A stretch of 64,000 nt of DNA. Source: Bifidobacterium miconisargentati. Lineage in GTDB: Bacteria > Actinomycetota > Actinomycetes > Actinomycetales > Bifidobacteriaceae. This document shows positions 17,019-27,822 of the stretch, piece by piece; within the stretch, counting starts at the first letter, position 1; the number at the start of each line of letters is the position of its first letter. The notes beneath the pieces are model-generated. The model was not told where the DNA came from and did not search any database. It saw nothing but the letters and a program-made list of their open reading frames with translations. Where the stretch lies: contig NZ_JAHBBJ010000005.1 in assembly GCF_019331675.1 (NCBI RefSeq), forward strand, positions 1 to 64,000, given 5' to 3'. The translations under genes and the position numbers were made by a program.

Positions 17019-18197
17019 ATGATGCAGCGAACGAACCAGCCCGGGGAACGCAAATCCGCACGGCGTCGGTCGGCATGGCGTGCCCGACATGGATCTGGGC
17101 GCGACGCGGGGGAGGAGCATGGCCGCACCCTGCCGTTGTGGCGCGAGAGCATGCGTGCACGTCGCCGTCGCATCGCGGTGGCCGCCCTGTGCGCCTCCGG
17201 CCTGGCCGGACTCTTCGTATTCGGCGCCAACGGTCCGCTGAGCGGTGCTACGGCGCTCGCCGAATCGGCCGTGGCCTCGGTGGAGGGCCAGTCCTCGCAG
17301 TCGGAGGCCTCCTCATCGGCCGCCGCCTCGTCCGGCACCGCGACCACCGGCAAGCGGCAGGCCAGTGCGGCCGCCAGCCTCACACCCACGCAGACCGCGC
17401 TCAAAGGCATCAGCGGCCTCGACGGTTCGGCCCAGATCTCCGCATCCGGGTTCGTGCTCGGCACTGACCTGCAACTCCAGCTCGAGCAGGAGCTCAACAT
17501 CTTCGCCTCCTACGGCTACTCCGCCTCGTTCGTGCTGGTGGACACCGCCACCGGCGCGGCGCTCTCCTCCTACGGCGACGCCATCCGCTATTCAGCCTCC
17601 GCCATCAAGGGCCCGTACGTGCTCTCGCTCGCGGCCACCGGCACCATCGACCTCGACGGCGTCTATCAGGCTTCGAATGACGCGAACTACTGGACCCAGC
17701 AGCTCATCGAACAGACCATCACCGTCTCCGACAACACCGCCTACACCAGCCTGTACGAGACGTACCAGTCCACGCCCCTCACCCAATGGCTCGACGTCAT
17801 CGGCGTGACCACGGACGTGACGGCCGGCGAGTATCTGGACCTGTCCGCCATCGACATGGCGCGCATGTGGACCCAGGGTTACGGCTACCTGTTCTCGGAC
17901 GAGACCTCCGGCGAACCCGGCTCGGACGAGGCCCGCACATGGCTCTCCTCCGAATACACCAATACGCTCAACTCCAGCATCAACATGGCGCTGGGCGGGC
18001 AGTATTCCGTCTACACCAAGGCCGGGTGGATCGGTGGCGAGGGCGGCCTGTACGCGCTCAACGACGCCGGCATCGTCCGCTCCTCCTCCGGCGACTACGT
18101 GCTCGCGGTGATGACGGACGCCTCGGGCGAATACAACCTGCTCACCGAACTCATCACCCTCTTGGACCAGATCCACGGCTCCGTGATGGCCGCCTGA
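17019..18197 (+). CDS. Secreted/membrane-anchored serine hydrolase, beta-lactamase class A-like fold
   Basis: A 392-residue protein. The N terminus is Arg-rich followed by one hydrophobic segment (about residues 53-72), so it is probably anchored with the domain outside. After a Ser/Ala-rich linker comes a domain with penicillin-binding-type motifs: Ser194-A-I-Lys197 (SxxK), Ser237-Asp-Asn239 (SDN), and Lys334-Ala-Gly336 in place of the usual KTG. This suggests a peptidoglycan-related hydrolase or a degenerate beta-lactamase-family protein rather than a resistance enzyme. Two adjacent ATGs (17019, 17022) follow AAGGAG. Confidence 0.78.
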   Translation: MMQRTNQPGERKSARRRSAWRARHGSGRDAGEEHGRTLPLWRESMRARRRRIAVAALCASGLAGLFVFGANGPLSGATALAESAVASVEGQSSQSEASSSAAASSGTATTGKRQASAAASLTPTQTALKGISGLDGSAQISASGFVLGTDLQLQLEQELNIFASYGYSASFVLVDTATGAALSSYGDAIRYSASAIKGPYVLSLAATGTIDLDGVYQASNDANYWTQQLIEQTITVSDNTAYTSLYETYQSTPLTQWLDVIGVTTDVTAGEYLDLSAIDMARMWTQGYGYLFSDETSGEPGSDEARTWLSSEYTNTLNSSINMALGGQYSVYTKAGWIGGEGGLYALNDAGIVRSSSGDYVLAVMTDASGEYNLLTELITLLDQIHGSVMAA

Positions 18198-18246
18198 CAC
18201 GTCCGGACATCCCGCGCATATCCAGCAATCATTCAGGCTGCGTCCT

Positions 18247-18262
18247 TAGGCTGGGCCTCATG
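18247..18262 (+). promoter_or_regulatory. -10 box giving a probable leaderless htpX mRNA
   Basis: TAGGCT at 18247-18252 is 7 nt before ATG 18260, the same hexamer and spacing as at 15166. Confidence 0.5.
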
Positions 18263-19204
18263 GATGCCAAAGTACGGGTGCATGGCCATTTCAACGGCCT
18301 GAAGACGACGCTGCTGTTCGCCCTGATGTGGGCCGTCATCATGCTGATCTGGTGGGCCACCGGCGGCACCCGGCAGACGCTCGGCATCTACATCGTCATC
18401 GGCCTGGCCACCACGTTCTTCTCCTACTGGTTCTCGGACAAACTCGCCATCGCCTCCATGGGCGCACGCGAGGTCTCCGAGGCCGAGGCCCCCGAGATCT
18501 ACCAGATCGTGCGCGAGCTGAGCGCCAAGGCGGGCAAGCCGATGCCGCGCATCTACATCGCCCCCACCATGAGCCCCAACGCCTTCGCCACAGGCCGCAA
18601 CGAACGCCACGCCGCCGTGTGCTGCACCCAGGGTATCCTGCAGATCCTCAACGCCCGCGAACTGCGCGGCGTACTGGGCCACGAACTCATGCACGTCTAC
18701 AATCACGACATCCTGACCTCCGCCATCGCCTCCGCCATGGCCACCGTGATCACCTACCTCGGCTACTCGCTCATGTACATCGGCGGCGGCAATTCGCGCG
18801 ACGACCGCGACGGCGGCTCCGGCGGGCTCGGCCTGGTCGGCGTGCTGCTCAGCGTGATCCTGGCGCCGATCGCCGCATCCCTCATCCAGATGGCCATCTC
18901 CCGCACCCGTGAATACGACGCCGACGAGGACGGCAGCCTCCTGACCGGCGACCCCGAGGCTCTCGCCTCCGCGCTCAACAAGATCTCCTACGGCGCCCAG
19001 ACCACGCCGATGCGCAAGACCGCCGGCACCCAGTCCGTCTCCGCCATGATGATCGCCAACCCGTTCTCCGCGGCCGGGTTCTCCAAGCTCTTCTCCACCC
19101 ATCCGCCGACCGACCAGCGCATCGCCCGCCTCATGGAAATGGCGCGGGAGATGAACGGCACGCCGGTTGCCGCGCCCACGTACTCCACCCGCGTGCTGCG
19201 GTAG
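18260..19204 (+). CDS. htpX: HtpX-family membrane zinc metalloprotease
   Basis: M48 protease involved in membrane-protein quality control, 314 residues. Zinc motif HELMH is at residues 141-145, with a downstream REYDADE glutamate. Two hydrophobic segments near the N terminus and a pair after the HExxH motif fit HtpX topology. The length is typical (about 285-315). Confidence 0.92.
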   Translation: MDAKVRVHGHFNGLKTTLLFALMWAVIMLIWWATGGTRQTLGIYIVIGLATTFFSYWFSDKLAIASMGAREVSEAEAPEIYQIVRELSAKAGKPMPRIYIAPTMSPNAFATGRNERHAAVCCTQGILQILNARELRGVLGHELMHVYNHDILTSAIASAMATVITYLGYSLMYIGGGNSRDDRDGGSGGLGLVGVLLSVILAPIAASLIQMAISRTREYDADEDGSLLTGDPEALASALNKISYGAQTTPMRKTAGTQSVSAMMIANPFSAAGFSKLFSTHPPTDQRIARLMEMAREMNGTPVAAPTYSTRVLR

Positions 19205-19268
19205 CGTCACACGGCGTGATACGATAGCTGTTCGTGACGTTGCGGCCCCGGCCGCAGCCGACCGATTC

Positions 19269-19342
19269 GCGGACATAGTTCATCGGTAGAATGAAAGCTT
19301 CCCAAGCTTTAGAGGCGGGTTCGACTCCCGTTGTCCGCTCCA
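19269..19342 (+). tRNA. tRNA-Gly (anticodon CCC)
   Basis: The acceptor stem is GCGGACA/TGTCCGC, the anticodon stem AAAGC/GCTTT holds loop TTCCCAA (anticodon CCC), the T arm is GCGGG-TTCGACT-CCCGT, and CCA is encoded at 19340-19342. Confidence 0.94.
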
Positions 19343-19371
19343 TTCTCATCCTGCGCGTATCGTGATGCGCG

Positions 19372-20370
19372 ATGTGTACTTCCAAAACCACCGAACGGCC
19401 CGCGGACGTCACCGAATCAGACGTCGCCGAACTAGGCGTCACCGAACCAGGCGAAACCGCGAACGGCAGGCCCACTCCCAGCTTCGAACGCACGCCGCGG
19501 GACATCCTCGTCGGCGGCGGGCTCGCGCTTGCCGGCGGCGTGCTGTGGGGCGTCAACGCCACCGTCTCCAAAATCCTCATGGGCTCCTACCATGCGGACC
19601 CGCTGTGGATCGCATGCGTGCGCGAACTGCTCGCCGGCGTGATCTTCCTGGTCTGCTCGGGCCTGTTCACGCCGGACAAGCTCACGGGTGCGCTCAAGGA
19701 CCGCGGCTCGTACCCCAGATTGCTGGTCTGCGCCGTCACCTGCGTGCTCATGGTGCAGGTCTCCTACCTCAAGGCCATCGACTGGACCAATTCGGGCACC
19801 GCCACCGTGCTGCAGACGCTCAACCTGCTGGTGGTGCTGGCGTTCGTGTGCGTCATGGGGCGCAGGCTTCCCGGCAAACGGGAGAGCGTGGGTGTGGCGC
19901 TCGCGTTCGTGGGCACCGTGCTCATCGCCACCGGAGGCGACCTGACCCAGCTCAGCCTGCCGCTGCCCGGCCTCCTATGGGGTCTCACAGACGCGGTGGG
20001 CACGTCGATGATGACCATCCTGCCCATCGCGCTGATGGCCCAATGGGGCAACTTCACGGTCAACGGCATCATGTTCATGATCTCCGGCATCCTGCTCCTG
20101 CCATTCGTCAAGCCATGGGCCACCGCGCCCGCGCTGGACTGGGTGGGTGTGGCGCTCATGGCGTTCACGGTGATCGGCGGCACGTTCGGCGCCTTCTGGC
20201 TGTTCCTGGCCGGCACGCAGAAGTGCGGGGCCATGCGCGCCACCATGCTCGGCACCAGCGAGCCGGTCACCGCAACCATCTCCGGCGTGCTGTTCGCGGG
20301 GGCCGTGTTCACGCCCACCGATCTGGCCGGTTTTGCGATGATCATCATCATGGTGTTCCTGGTGCGGTGA
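19372..20370 (+). CDS. EamA-family (DMT) membrane transporter
   Basis: A 332-residue integral membrane protein with about ten helices arranged as two EamA repeats (LAGGVLWGVNATVSKIL in the first, LPLPGLLWGLTDAVGTSMM in the second). Family members export amino acids or other small metabolites; the substrate is unknown here. The start ATG has no ribosome binding site but a TATCGT hexamer lies 7 nt upstream, so translation may be leaderless. Confidence 0.85.
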   Translation: MCTSKTTERPADVTESDVAELGVTEPGETANGRPTPSFERTPRDILVGGGLALAGGVLWGVNATVSKILMGSYHADPLWIACVRELLAGVIFLVCSGLFTPDKLTGALKDRGSYPRLLVCAVTCVLMVQVSYLKAIDWTNSGTATVLQTLNLLVVLAFVCVMGRRLPGKRESVGVALAFVGTVLIATGGDLTQLSLPLPGLLWGLTDAVGTSMMTILPIALMAQWGNFTVNGIMFMISGILLLPFVKPWATAPALDWVGVALMAFTVIGGTFGAFWLFLAGTQKCGAMRATMLGTSEPVTATISGVLFAGAVFTPTDLAGFAMIIIMVFLVR

Positions 20371-20466
20371 ACCTGCGGTGATTTTACGGTAACGGGTGAG
20401 CTAGGTCACGTCCGCACCGGCCCGTCCGGCGCGGGCAGCGGGCAGGCCCCGAGCGATAATGAAGCC

Positions 20467-21534
<1,068 letters not shown>

Positions 21535-21560
21535 CGGCGGGCTGTGTGAAACTTCCCGCA

Positions 21561-21600
21561 GTCTCGTTATGCTCGACAGCTCCCCTCAACGAGGGGAGCC
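21561..21600. repeat. CTCCCCTC palindromic repeat, truncated copy 5
   Basis: Contains the central arm and the terminal AGCTCCCCTC/GAGGGGAGC hairpin, but lacks the first ~10 bases of the full element. Confidence 0.7.
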
Positions 21601-21731
21601 GAAAAACAGGACCGGCTTCCGGTGACCGGGCTGTTGCGTATGACTCATCCTTGATGAGATGAGGCCTTCCGCGGGTAGAGGGTTTACGGTACTCTAGTCC
21701 CCGGCGGAATCGTACTAGCGGGGAGGCTATC

Positions 21732-23018
21732 ATGCCTGGAATTGTTCTTATCGGCGCTCAGTGGGGCGATGAAGGTAAAGGCAAGGCGACCGATCTGATC
21801 GGCACCAAGGTCGATTACGTGGCCCGCTTCAACGGCGGCAACAACGCCGGCCATAGCGTGGTGGTGGGCGACGAATCGTACGCCCTGCACCTGCTGCCCT
21901 CCGGCATCATCAACCCGCACCTGACCCCCGTGATCGGCAACGGCGTGGTGGTCGATCCCGAAGTGCTCTTCCAGGAGATCGACGGCCTCGAAGCCCGCGG
22001 CATCGACTGCTCCCACCTGCTGGTGAGCGAGGCCGCGCACATCATCGCGCCCTACCACCGCACGCTGGACAAGGTCACCGAGCGATTCCTCGGCAAGCAC
22101 AAGATCGGCACCACCGGCCGCGGCATCGGCCCGGCCTACGCCGACAAGATCAACCGCGTGGGCATCCGCGTGCACGACCTGTTCAACGAGCAGCACCTGC
22201 ACGACAAGGTCGAGGCCAGCCTCCACCAGAAGAACCAGATGCTCGTCAAGCTGTACAACCGTCGCCCGATCGACGTGGACCAGACCACCGAAGAGCTGTT
22301 GAAGCTCGGCGAACGCCTCAAGCCGTACGTGGCCAACACCGGCCTGATCCTCAACAAGGCGCTGGACGAGGGCAAGACCGTCCTGTTCGAGGGTGCCCAG
22401 GCCACCATGCTCGACGTGGACCACGGCACCTACCCGTTCGTCACCTCCTCCAACCCGACCGCCGGCGGCGCCTGCACCGGCACCGGCGTGGGCCCCACCA
22501 AGATCACCCGCGTGATTGGCGTCTCCAAGGCGTACGTGACCCGCGTGGGCGAGGGCCCGTTCCCCACCGAGCTGTTCGACGAATCCGGCGAGTGGCTGCG
22601 CACCCAGGGGCACGAGTTCGGCGTGACCACCGGCCGTCCGCGTCGCTGCGGCTGGTTCGACGCCGTCGTGAACCGTTACGCCTCCCAGGTCAACGGCCTG
22701 ACGGACATCGTGCTCACCAAGCTCGACGTGCTCACCGGTCTTGAGGAGATTCCGATCTGTGTGGCCTACGACGTGGACGGCGAGCGTTACGACGACATGC
22801 CCACCGACCAGGCCGCCTTCGCCGCCGCCAAGCCCATCTACGAGACCATGCCCGGCTGGAGCGAGGACATCTCCAACTGCCACAGCTTCGACGAGCTGCC
22901 GGCCACCTGCCAGGCGTACGTCAAGCGTTTGGAGGAGCTCAGCAACTGCCGCATCTCCGCCATCGGCACCGGCCCGCAGCGCGACCACATCATCTCCGTC
23001 CACTCGCTGATCGACTGA
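21732..23018 (+). CDS. purA: Adenylosuccinate synthetase
   Basis: Converts IMP and aspartate to adenylosuccinate using GTP; purine biosynthesis. The 428 residues have the N-terminal [16 protein letters not shown] motif, [13 protein letters not shown], and the C-terminal [21 protein letters not shown] is 5 nt before the ATG. The first CrcB gene starts only 40 bp downstream, so they may be cotranscribed. Confidence 0.96.
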   Translation: MPGIVLIGAQWGDEGKGKATDLIGTKVDYVARFNGGNNAGHSVVVGDESYALHLLPSGIINPHLTPVIGNGVVVDPEVLFQEIDGLEARGIDCSHLLVSEAAHIIAPYHRTLDKVTERFLGKHKIGTTGRGIGPAYADKINRVGIRVHDLFNEQHLHDKVEASLHQKNQMLVKLYNRRPIDVDQTTEELLKLGERLKPYVANTGLILNKALDEGKTVLFEGAQATMLDVDHGTYPFVTSSNPTAGGACTGTGVGPTKITRVIGVSKAYVTRVGEGPFPTELFDESGEWLRTQGHEFGVTTGRPRRCGWFDAVVNRYASQVNGLTDIVLTKLDVLTGLEEIPICVAYDVDGERYDDMPTDQAAFAAAKPIYETMPGWSEDISNCHSFDELPATCQAYVKRLEELSNCRISAIGTGPQRDHIISVHSLID

Positions 23019-23058
23019 TTCGGCCGATTCGGTTCGTCTGATTCGACTGGTCCGTCCG

Positions 23059-23901
23059 ATGATGGAGTCTCAAGAGCCTTCACCCAGCACCCAGGAGATC
23101 TCCGCCGCCCAGGTGCGCGCCCAATCCACGCCTGAACCGCAGGGCGCGGCCGCCGCGGCCAAACCGCCGCAGATTCCGCTCGCGCCCATCAAGCGTGTCC
23201 AGGCCCGCTTCAACCCGCTGGCCGACGGCATGCTGTATCTGGTGGTGTTCCTCGGCGGCACGCTGGGCACCGCCATGCGTTACGGGCTGAGCTTCATCCT
23301 GCCCGCCACCGCTGGGGCCGAGGGATTCTGGCATGCCTTCCATGTGCCCACGTTCACGGCGAACATGGCGGCCTGCCTCATCTTCGCGTGCCTGACCTCC
23401 TACCTGTCTCAGGCGGCGTGGATTCGCAAGCGCGTGCGTGAGCTCACCTCGCGCGGCATCGGCATGGGCATGTGCGGCGGCTTCTCCACGCTCTCCGCGC
23501 TGGCCATCGAGGAACTCACCACGATGCAGAGCGACCTCATTGCAGGAGCCGTGTTCTACCTGCTCGTGAGCTTCCTCATGGGCCTGGTCGTGGCGTATTT
23601 CGGCGCCCGTCTCGGACTGGCGCTGGCCGCCCGCAAAACCGCCAAGGCCGCCATCGTCGCGGTGCGTCAGCAGCAACCGGAGACTTGGCGTCATGTGACG
23701 GCGGGGGAGACGGTGGCCATGCCCGTCGACGACCGGTCCGCCGGAGCCGTTGCGGCCGGCGAGAACGGTGACGGATCCGGCATCTCTGACGGCGACGCCC
23801 CCGGACATATCGCCCACATCAACCCGCCCTCCTACGAACCCGCGCCCATCACCGACGAGATTCCGCTGACCGGCGACCCGACCACCGGGGAGGCCCACTG
23901 A
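23059..23901 (+). CDS. crcB: CrcB/Fluc fluoride channel subunit with long tails
   Basis: A 280-residue protein. The conserved Fluc core (GGTLGTAMRYGLSF, a GMCGGFSTLSAL channel motif, four helices) lies at about 65-200. A 60-residue Pro/Ala-rich N-terminal extension and an ~80-residue C-terminal hydrophilic tail make it much longer than the usual 125 residues. It overlaps the next crcB by TGATG. Paired crcB genes form heterodimeric fluoride exporters in many Gram-positive bacteria. Confidence 0.85.
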   Translation: MMESQEPSPSTQEISAAQVRAQSTPEPQGAAAAAKPPQIPLAPIKRVQARFNPLADGMLYLVVFLGGTLGTAMRYGLSFILPATAGAEGFWHAFHVPTFTANMAACLIFACLTSYLSQAAWIRKRVRELTSRGIGMGMCGGFSTLSALAIEELTTMQSDLIAGAVFYLLVSFLMGLVVAYFGARLGLALAARKTAKAAIVAVRQQQPETWRHVTAGETVAMPVDDRSAGAVAAGENGDGSGISDGDAPGHIAHINPPSYEPAPITDEIPLTGDPTTGEAH

Positions 23902-24272
23902 TGCTGTTCCTGTTCGTGTGCATGTGCGGCGGCCTCGGCGCGGTCGCGCGATTCGTACTCAACACCTCCATCCAGCGCTGGTGGAACCGGATGTTCCCGC
24001 TCTCCACGTTCGTGATCAATGTGATCGCCACGTTCTGCGCGGGCCTTGCCGCGGCCGCGTGGGCACATCAGGTGGTGCCCGAATCGACGTATCTGCTGTT
24101 CGTGACCGGCTTCCTCGGCGGTTTCTCCACGTTCTCCACGGCCATCAACGAGATGGTCTCGCTGGCGCGCAACAAGCATTTCGGCATGGCCGCGTTCTAT
24201 CTGGCGGCCACCGTCGTAGTGCCGGTCATCTGCGTGTCGCTCGGCTGGCTCGTCGGTAGTTTGGCGCACTGA
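23901..24272 (+). CDS. crcB: CrcB/Fluc fluoride channel subunit
   Basis: A standard-length (123 residues) Fluc protein with four membrane helices, GGLGAVARF at the N terminus and FLGGFSTFSTAINE in the pore region. It is translationally coupled to the preceding subunit. Confidence 0.9.
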   Translation: MLFLFVCMCGGLGAVARFVLNTSIQRWWNRMFPLSTFVINVIATFCAGLAAAAWAHQVVPESTYLLFVTGFLGGFSTFSTAINEMVSLARNKHFGMAAFYLAATVVVPVICVSLGWLVGSLAH

Positions 24273-24284
24273 TTCCTTGTTTCT

Positions 24285-24333
24285 GGCTCCCCTCAGTCAG
24301 CTTCGCTGACAGCTCCCCTCAGAGAGGGGAGCC
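24285..24333. repeat. CTCCCCTC palindromic repeat, copy 6
   Basis: Full copy with inner stem GTCAGC-TTC-GCTGAC, 13 bp after the crcB stop codon. Confidence 0.8.
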
Positions 24334-24458
24334 TAAAAGGAATATGGTTATTTCCTTGTAACGAACCGGCGGACCGGTAACGCAAGGGAAACTTGGGCGC
24401 AACCGTGCGCGCTGATTGTCCTCCTAGGTTGAAAACCAAATCCAGAGAGGACAGTTAT

Positions 24459-25883
24459 ATGACAGCCGTACACATTTCCATACGGCGTCATCGACTGGGA
24501 TTGTTGCTGTTCACCACAGTTTTCGCCCTATTGATGGCGCTGAGCATCGCCACCCCCGGCCGCACGTTCGCGGCCGAAGCCGTGCCCACGTGCAACCCGA
24601 CCGCCACGAACGGATGCGTCAACGGCATCCTGCAGGACGCGGACAAGAAACCCATCGCCAACGTGACCCTGAAGCTTTCCGGCAAGGAGGAGGCCACCGC
24701 CACCACCGACGCCGAAGGCAAGTGGGCCTTCTCCGTGACCGCGGACGGCGAATACACCGTGACCATGGACGAATCCGTGGCCAAGGAGCACGGCCTCAAG
24801 GCCGCCACCGCCACGGTCGAGATCGAGAAGAACAGCTTCGACAAGGCCCGCCAGGTGGTCCGCTTCGACAAGCCCGTGGCCGCCTCCGCGAATGGCTCCG
24901 GCAAGTCCGGTTCCGGTTCCACAGCCTCCGGCGCGCAATCCGGTTCATCCGCCTCCTCCGACACCGCCCAGACCGCCAACGGCTCGTCCGCCACCGCCAA
25001 CATCGGCAAACGCATCTGGCAGCAGTTGTTCTCCGGCGTCATCTTCGGCCTCATGCTGGGCCTGATGAGCGTGGGCATGAACCTCGTCTACGGCACCACC
25101 GGCCTGAGCTCCTTCTCCCACGGCGAGCAGGTCACCCTCGGCGGCCTGATGGCGTACGTGGGCACGCAGGTGCTCCACTGGCCGCTGATCCCGGCCGCCG
25201 TCTTCGCGGTGGCGATCGGCGCGCTCACCGGTTGGATCCAGAACGAGCTCGTCTGGGCGCCGCTGCGCCGCAAGCGCGTGGGCACCATGCAGCAGATGAT
25301 CGTGACCATCGGCCTGTCCATGGCGCTGCAATACCTCTTCCAGTTCTTCTTCGGCGGCGACATCAAGGGCATCACCAAGTCCATACCGGCCAGCTTCACC
25401 ATCGGCCCGGTCACCACGGACGCGCCCACGCTGATCTCGGCGGCCATCGCCATCATCGTGATCGTGGGCGTGACCCTGTTCCTCTACCGGACCAGGCTCG
25501 GCCGCGCGACCCGCGCCGTCTCCGACAACGCCGCGCTGGCCTCCGCCTCCGGCATCAACGTGGAACAGGTGGTGCGCATCGTCTGGATTCTATCCTGTGG
25601 CATGGCGGCCCTGTCCGGCGTGCTGCTGGGCGTCTACCTCAACGGCATCTCATGGAACACCGGCGCCACCTTGCTGCTGCTCATGTTCGCGGCGGTCACC
25701 CTCGGCGGCCTGGGCACCGCGAACGGCGCCCTCGTGGGTTCCCTGATCATCGGCATCGTCGCGGATATGAGCTCGCTCGTCATCCCCAACGACATGCGTT
25801 ACGCCAGCGCGCTGGCGATTCTCATCATCGTCCTGCTGATCCGTCCGCAGGGCCTCTTCGGCAAGCAGCAAAGGGTGGGCTGA
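24459..25883 (+). CDS. livH: LivH-type permease with N-terminal extracellular domain
   Basis: A 474-residue protein. A signal-like hydrophobic segment (about residues 9-33) is followed by an extracellular beta-sandwich of the carboxypeptidase-regulatory/Cna-B kind (about 35-135: NGILQDADKKPIANVTLKLSGKE with TTDAEGKWAFSV), then a Ser/Gly linker. From about residue 185 comes a normal LivH permease (GLMLGLMSVGMNLVYGTTGLSSFSHGE) with about eight helices. GAGAGGAC precedes ATG 24459. It heads a livHMGF operon with the binding protein gene following. Confidence 0.88.
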   Translation: MTAVHISIRRHRLGLLLFTTVFALLMALSIATPGRTFAAEAVPTCNPTATNGCVNGILQDADKKPIANVTLKLSGKEEATATTDAEGKWAFSVTADGEYTVTMDESVAKEHGLKAATATVEIEKNSFDKARQVVRFDKPVAASANGSGKSGSGSTASGAQSGSSASSDTAQTANGSSATANIGKRIWQQLFSGVIFGLMLGLMSVGMNLVYGTTGLSSFSHGEQVTLGGLMAYVGTQVLHWPLIPAAVFAVAIGALTGWIQNELVWAPLRRKRVGTMQQMIVTIGLSMALQYLFQFFFGGDIKGITKSIPASFTIGPVTTDAPTLISAAIAIIVIVGVTLFLYRTRLGRATRAVSDNAALASASGINVEQVVRIVWILSCGMAALSGVLLGVYLNGISWNTGATLLLLMFAAVTLGGLGTANGALVGSLIIGIVADMSSLVIPNDMRYASALAILIIVLLIRPQGLFGKQQRVG

Positions 25884-25886
25884 GCC

Positions 25887-26870
25887 ATGGATTTCCTTAC
25901 CATCATCTCCAATACGCTGGGCGAACTCATCGCCCCGACCACGGCGGCGTACGTGCTGGCCGCCATCGGCCTGAACATCCACTTCGGTATGACGGGACTC
26001 ATGAACATGGGCCAGGCCGGATTCATGCTACTGGGCGCATACGGCTTCGCCATCACCCAGTCCATGGGCGCGAACCTGTTCGCCTCCGTGTGCGCGGCCG
26101 TGGCGCTCGCCGTGATCTACGCGCTGCTGCTGGGCATCCCGACCCTGAAGCTCGGCCCCGACTACCTGGCCATGGTCACGCTGGCGGCCGCCGAGATTAT
26201 CCGCATCATCGGGCGGTCCACGGCCATGACCAAGATCACCGGCGGCTCGGCCGGCATCTCCCCGCAGGACTTCACCACCCAGTTCGAGGGCACGTCGCCG
26301 TTGCCCAACGGCTCCACCACCTTCCTGCTGTGGACGTACAACAACAACATCGCGAACTCCTGGTGGCTGCGACTGGTGGCCTGGGTGCTCGTGGCCATCG
26401 CCGCGCTGCTGTGCTGGCGCTGGTTCCACTCGCCGTGGGGCCGTGTGCTCAAGGGCATCCGCGAGGACGAGAACGCCATCCGCTCGCTCGGCAAGAACGT
26501 GACCACATACAAGATGCAGGCGCTGATCCTGGGCGGCATCTTCGGCGCGTTCGGCGGCATCATCTTCGTGCTGCCGCGCTCCGTGCAACCCGATTCGCTG
26601 GGCCGCGCGGTCACGTTCTACACCTGGACCATCCTGCTGCTGGGCGGCGCGGCCACCATCTTCGGGCCGATCCTGGGATCCTGCCTGCTGTGGGTGCTGC
26701 TGACGTTCGTCAAGGAGATCATGCGCGGCGCCATCCCGGACACGCTCATCTCCTCCAATCAGGTCGAGGCGCTCGGCTGGGTGATCGTGGGCGTGGCGCT
26801 CATGTGCCTGGTGATATTCAGACCGCAGGGCCTCCTGGGAGACCGAAAGGAGCTGGCGTTCAATGCCTGA
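25887..26870 (+). CDS. livM: Branched-chain amino-acid ABC permease LivM
   Basis: A 327-residue membrane protein of the LivM family. It forms the membrane channel with LivH, and the conserved loop GRVLKGIREDENAIRSLGKN contacts the ATPases. It starts 3 bp after livH stops. Confidence 0.92.
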   Translation: MDFLTIISNTLGELIAPTTAAYVLAAIGLNIHFGMTGLMNMGQAGFMLLGAYGFAITQSMGANLFASVCAAVALAVIYALLLGIPTLKLGPDYLAMVTLAAAEIIRIIGRSTAMTKITGGSAGISPQDFTTQFEGTSPLPNGSTTFLLWTYNNNIANSWWLRLVAWVLVAIAALLCWRWFHSPWGRVLKGIREDENAIRSLGKNVTTYKMQALILGGIFGAFGGIIFVLPRSVQPDSLGRAVTFYTWTILLLGGAATIFGPILGSCLLWVLLTFVKEIMRGAIPDTLISSNQVEALGWVIVGVALMCLVIFRPQGLLGDRKELAFNA

Positions 26871-27822
26871 GTCAAAGCCATTCCAAGACCTCGCCAAGTG
26901 GGCCACCAAGGCCCCGGAAGGCGAGAAGCTGATCTCCACCGCCTACCGCGACAAGGTCTCCGCGGACCTCGAATTCGTGGAGCACACGCCCGGCGTGCAC
27001 AAGCCGGACCCCATCCTCGTGGCCAACAACGTGACCCGCAAGTTCGGCGGCATGACCGCCGTGGACGTCAAGCACTTCGAGATCGAACGCCACGGCATCA
27101 CCGCGCTCATCGGCCCGAACGGCGCCGGCAAGACCACGTTCTTCAACCTGATGACCGGATTCGACACCCCGAACACCGGCGACTGGCGCTTCGACGGGCA
27201 CGACATGGCCCACGTGCAGCCCGAGAAGGTGGCCCGCATGGGCATGGTCCGCACCTTCCAGCTCACCAAGGTGATGAGCCGCCTGACCGTGCTCGACAAC
27301 ATGCTCCTGGGTGCCCCCGTGCAGCCCGGCGAGGGCATGTTCCGCTCGCTGATCCCCGGCCTGTGGCGCAAGCAGGAGAAGGCGAACACCGAGAAGGCCG
27401 AGGCCCTGCTCGAACGCTTCCTGCTCATCAAGAAGAAGGACGACTTCGCCGGCTCGCTGTCCGGCGGCCAGCGCAAGCTCCTCGAAATGGCCCGTGCGCT
27501 CATGAGCGATCCGCAGCTGGTCATGCTCGACGAGCCGATGGCCGGCGTGAACCCGGCGCTGAAACAGTCGCTGCTCGAGCACATCATGTCGCTGCGCGAG
27601 GAAGGCACCACGGTGCTGTTCGTGGAGCACGACATCAACATGGTCCGTCACATCGCCGACTGGGTCACCGTGATGGCCGAAGGCAGGATCGTGGCCGAAG
27701 GCCAGCCCAAGTCCGTGATGGAGGATCCGGCCGTGATCGACGCCTACCTCGGCGCCAACGCCAACATCGACCTCGGCGACGACTCCGTGCTGGGCCTCAA
27801 GGAAAGCGAGGAGCAACGATGA
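26863..27822 (+). CDS. livG: Branched-chain amino-acid ABC ATPase LivG
   Basis: A 319-residue ATPase with Walker A GPNGAGKTT, signature LSGGQRKLLEMARAL, Walker B LVMLDEP and H-loop VEHDIN. The N terminus carries about 50 extra residues before the ATPase core. Overlaps livM by 8 bp. Confidence 0.93.
   Translation: MPESKPFQDLAKWATKAPEGEKLISTAYRDKVSADLEFVEHTPGVHKPDPILVANNVTRKFGGMTAVDVKHFEIERHGITALIGPNGAGKTTFFNLMTGFDTPNTGDWRFDGHDMAHVQPEKVARMGMVRTFQLTKVMSRLTVLDNMLLGAPVQPGEGMFRSLIPGLWRKQEKANTEKAEALLERFLLIKKKDDFAGSLSGGQRKLLEMARALMSDPQLVMLDEPMAGVNPALKQSLLEHIMSLREEGTTVLFVEHDINMVRHIADWVTVMAEGRIVAEGQPKSVMEDPAVIDAYLGANANIDLGDDSVLGLKESEEQR

Noticed and set aside
23019..23058. Fluoride riboswitch before the crcB pair
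   Set aside because: The gap after purA is only 40 bp of GATTCG-rich sequence and cannot hold the riboswitch fold; none is seen before purA either.
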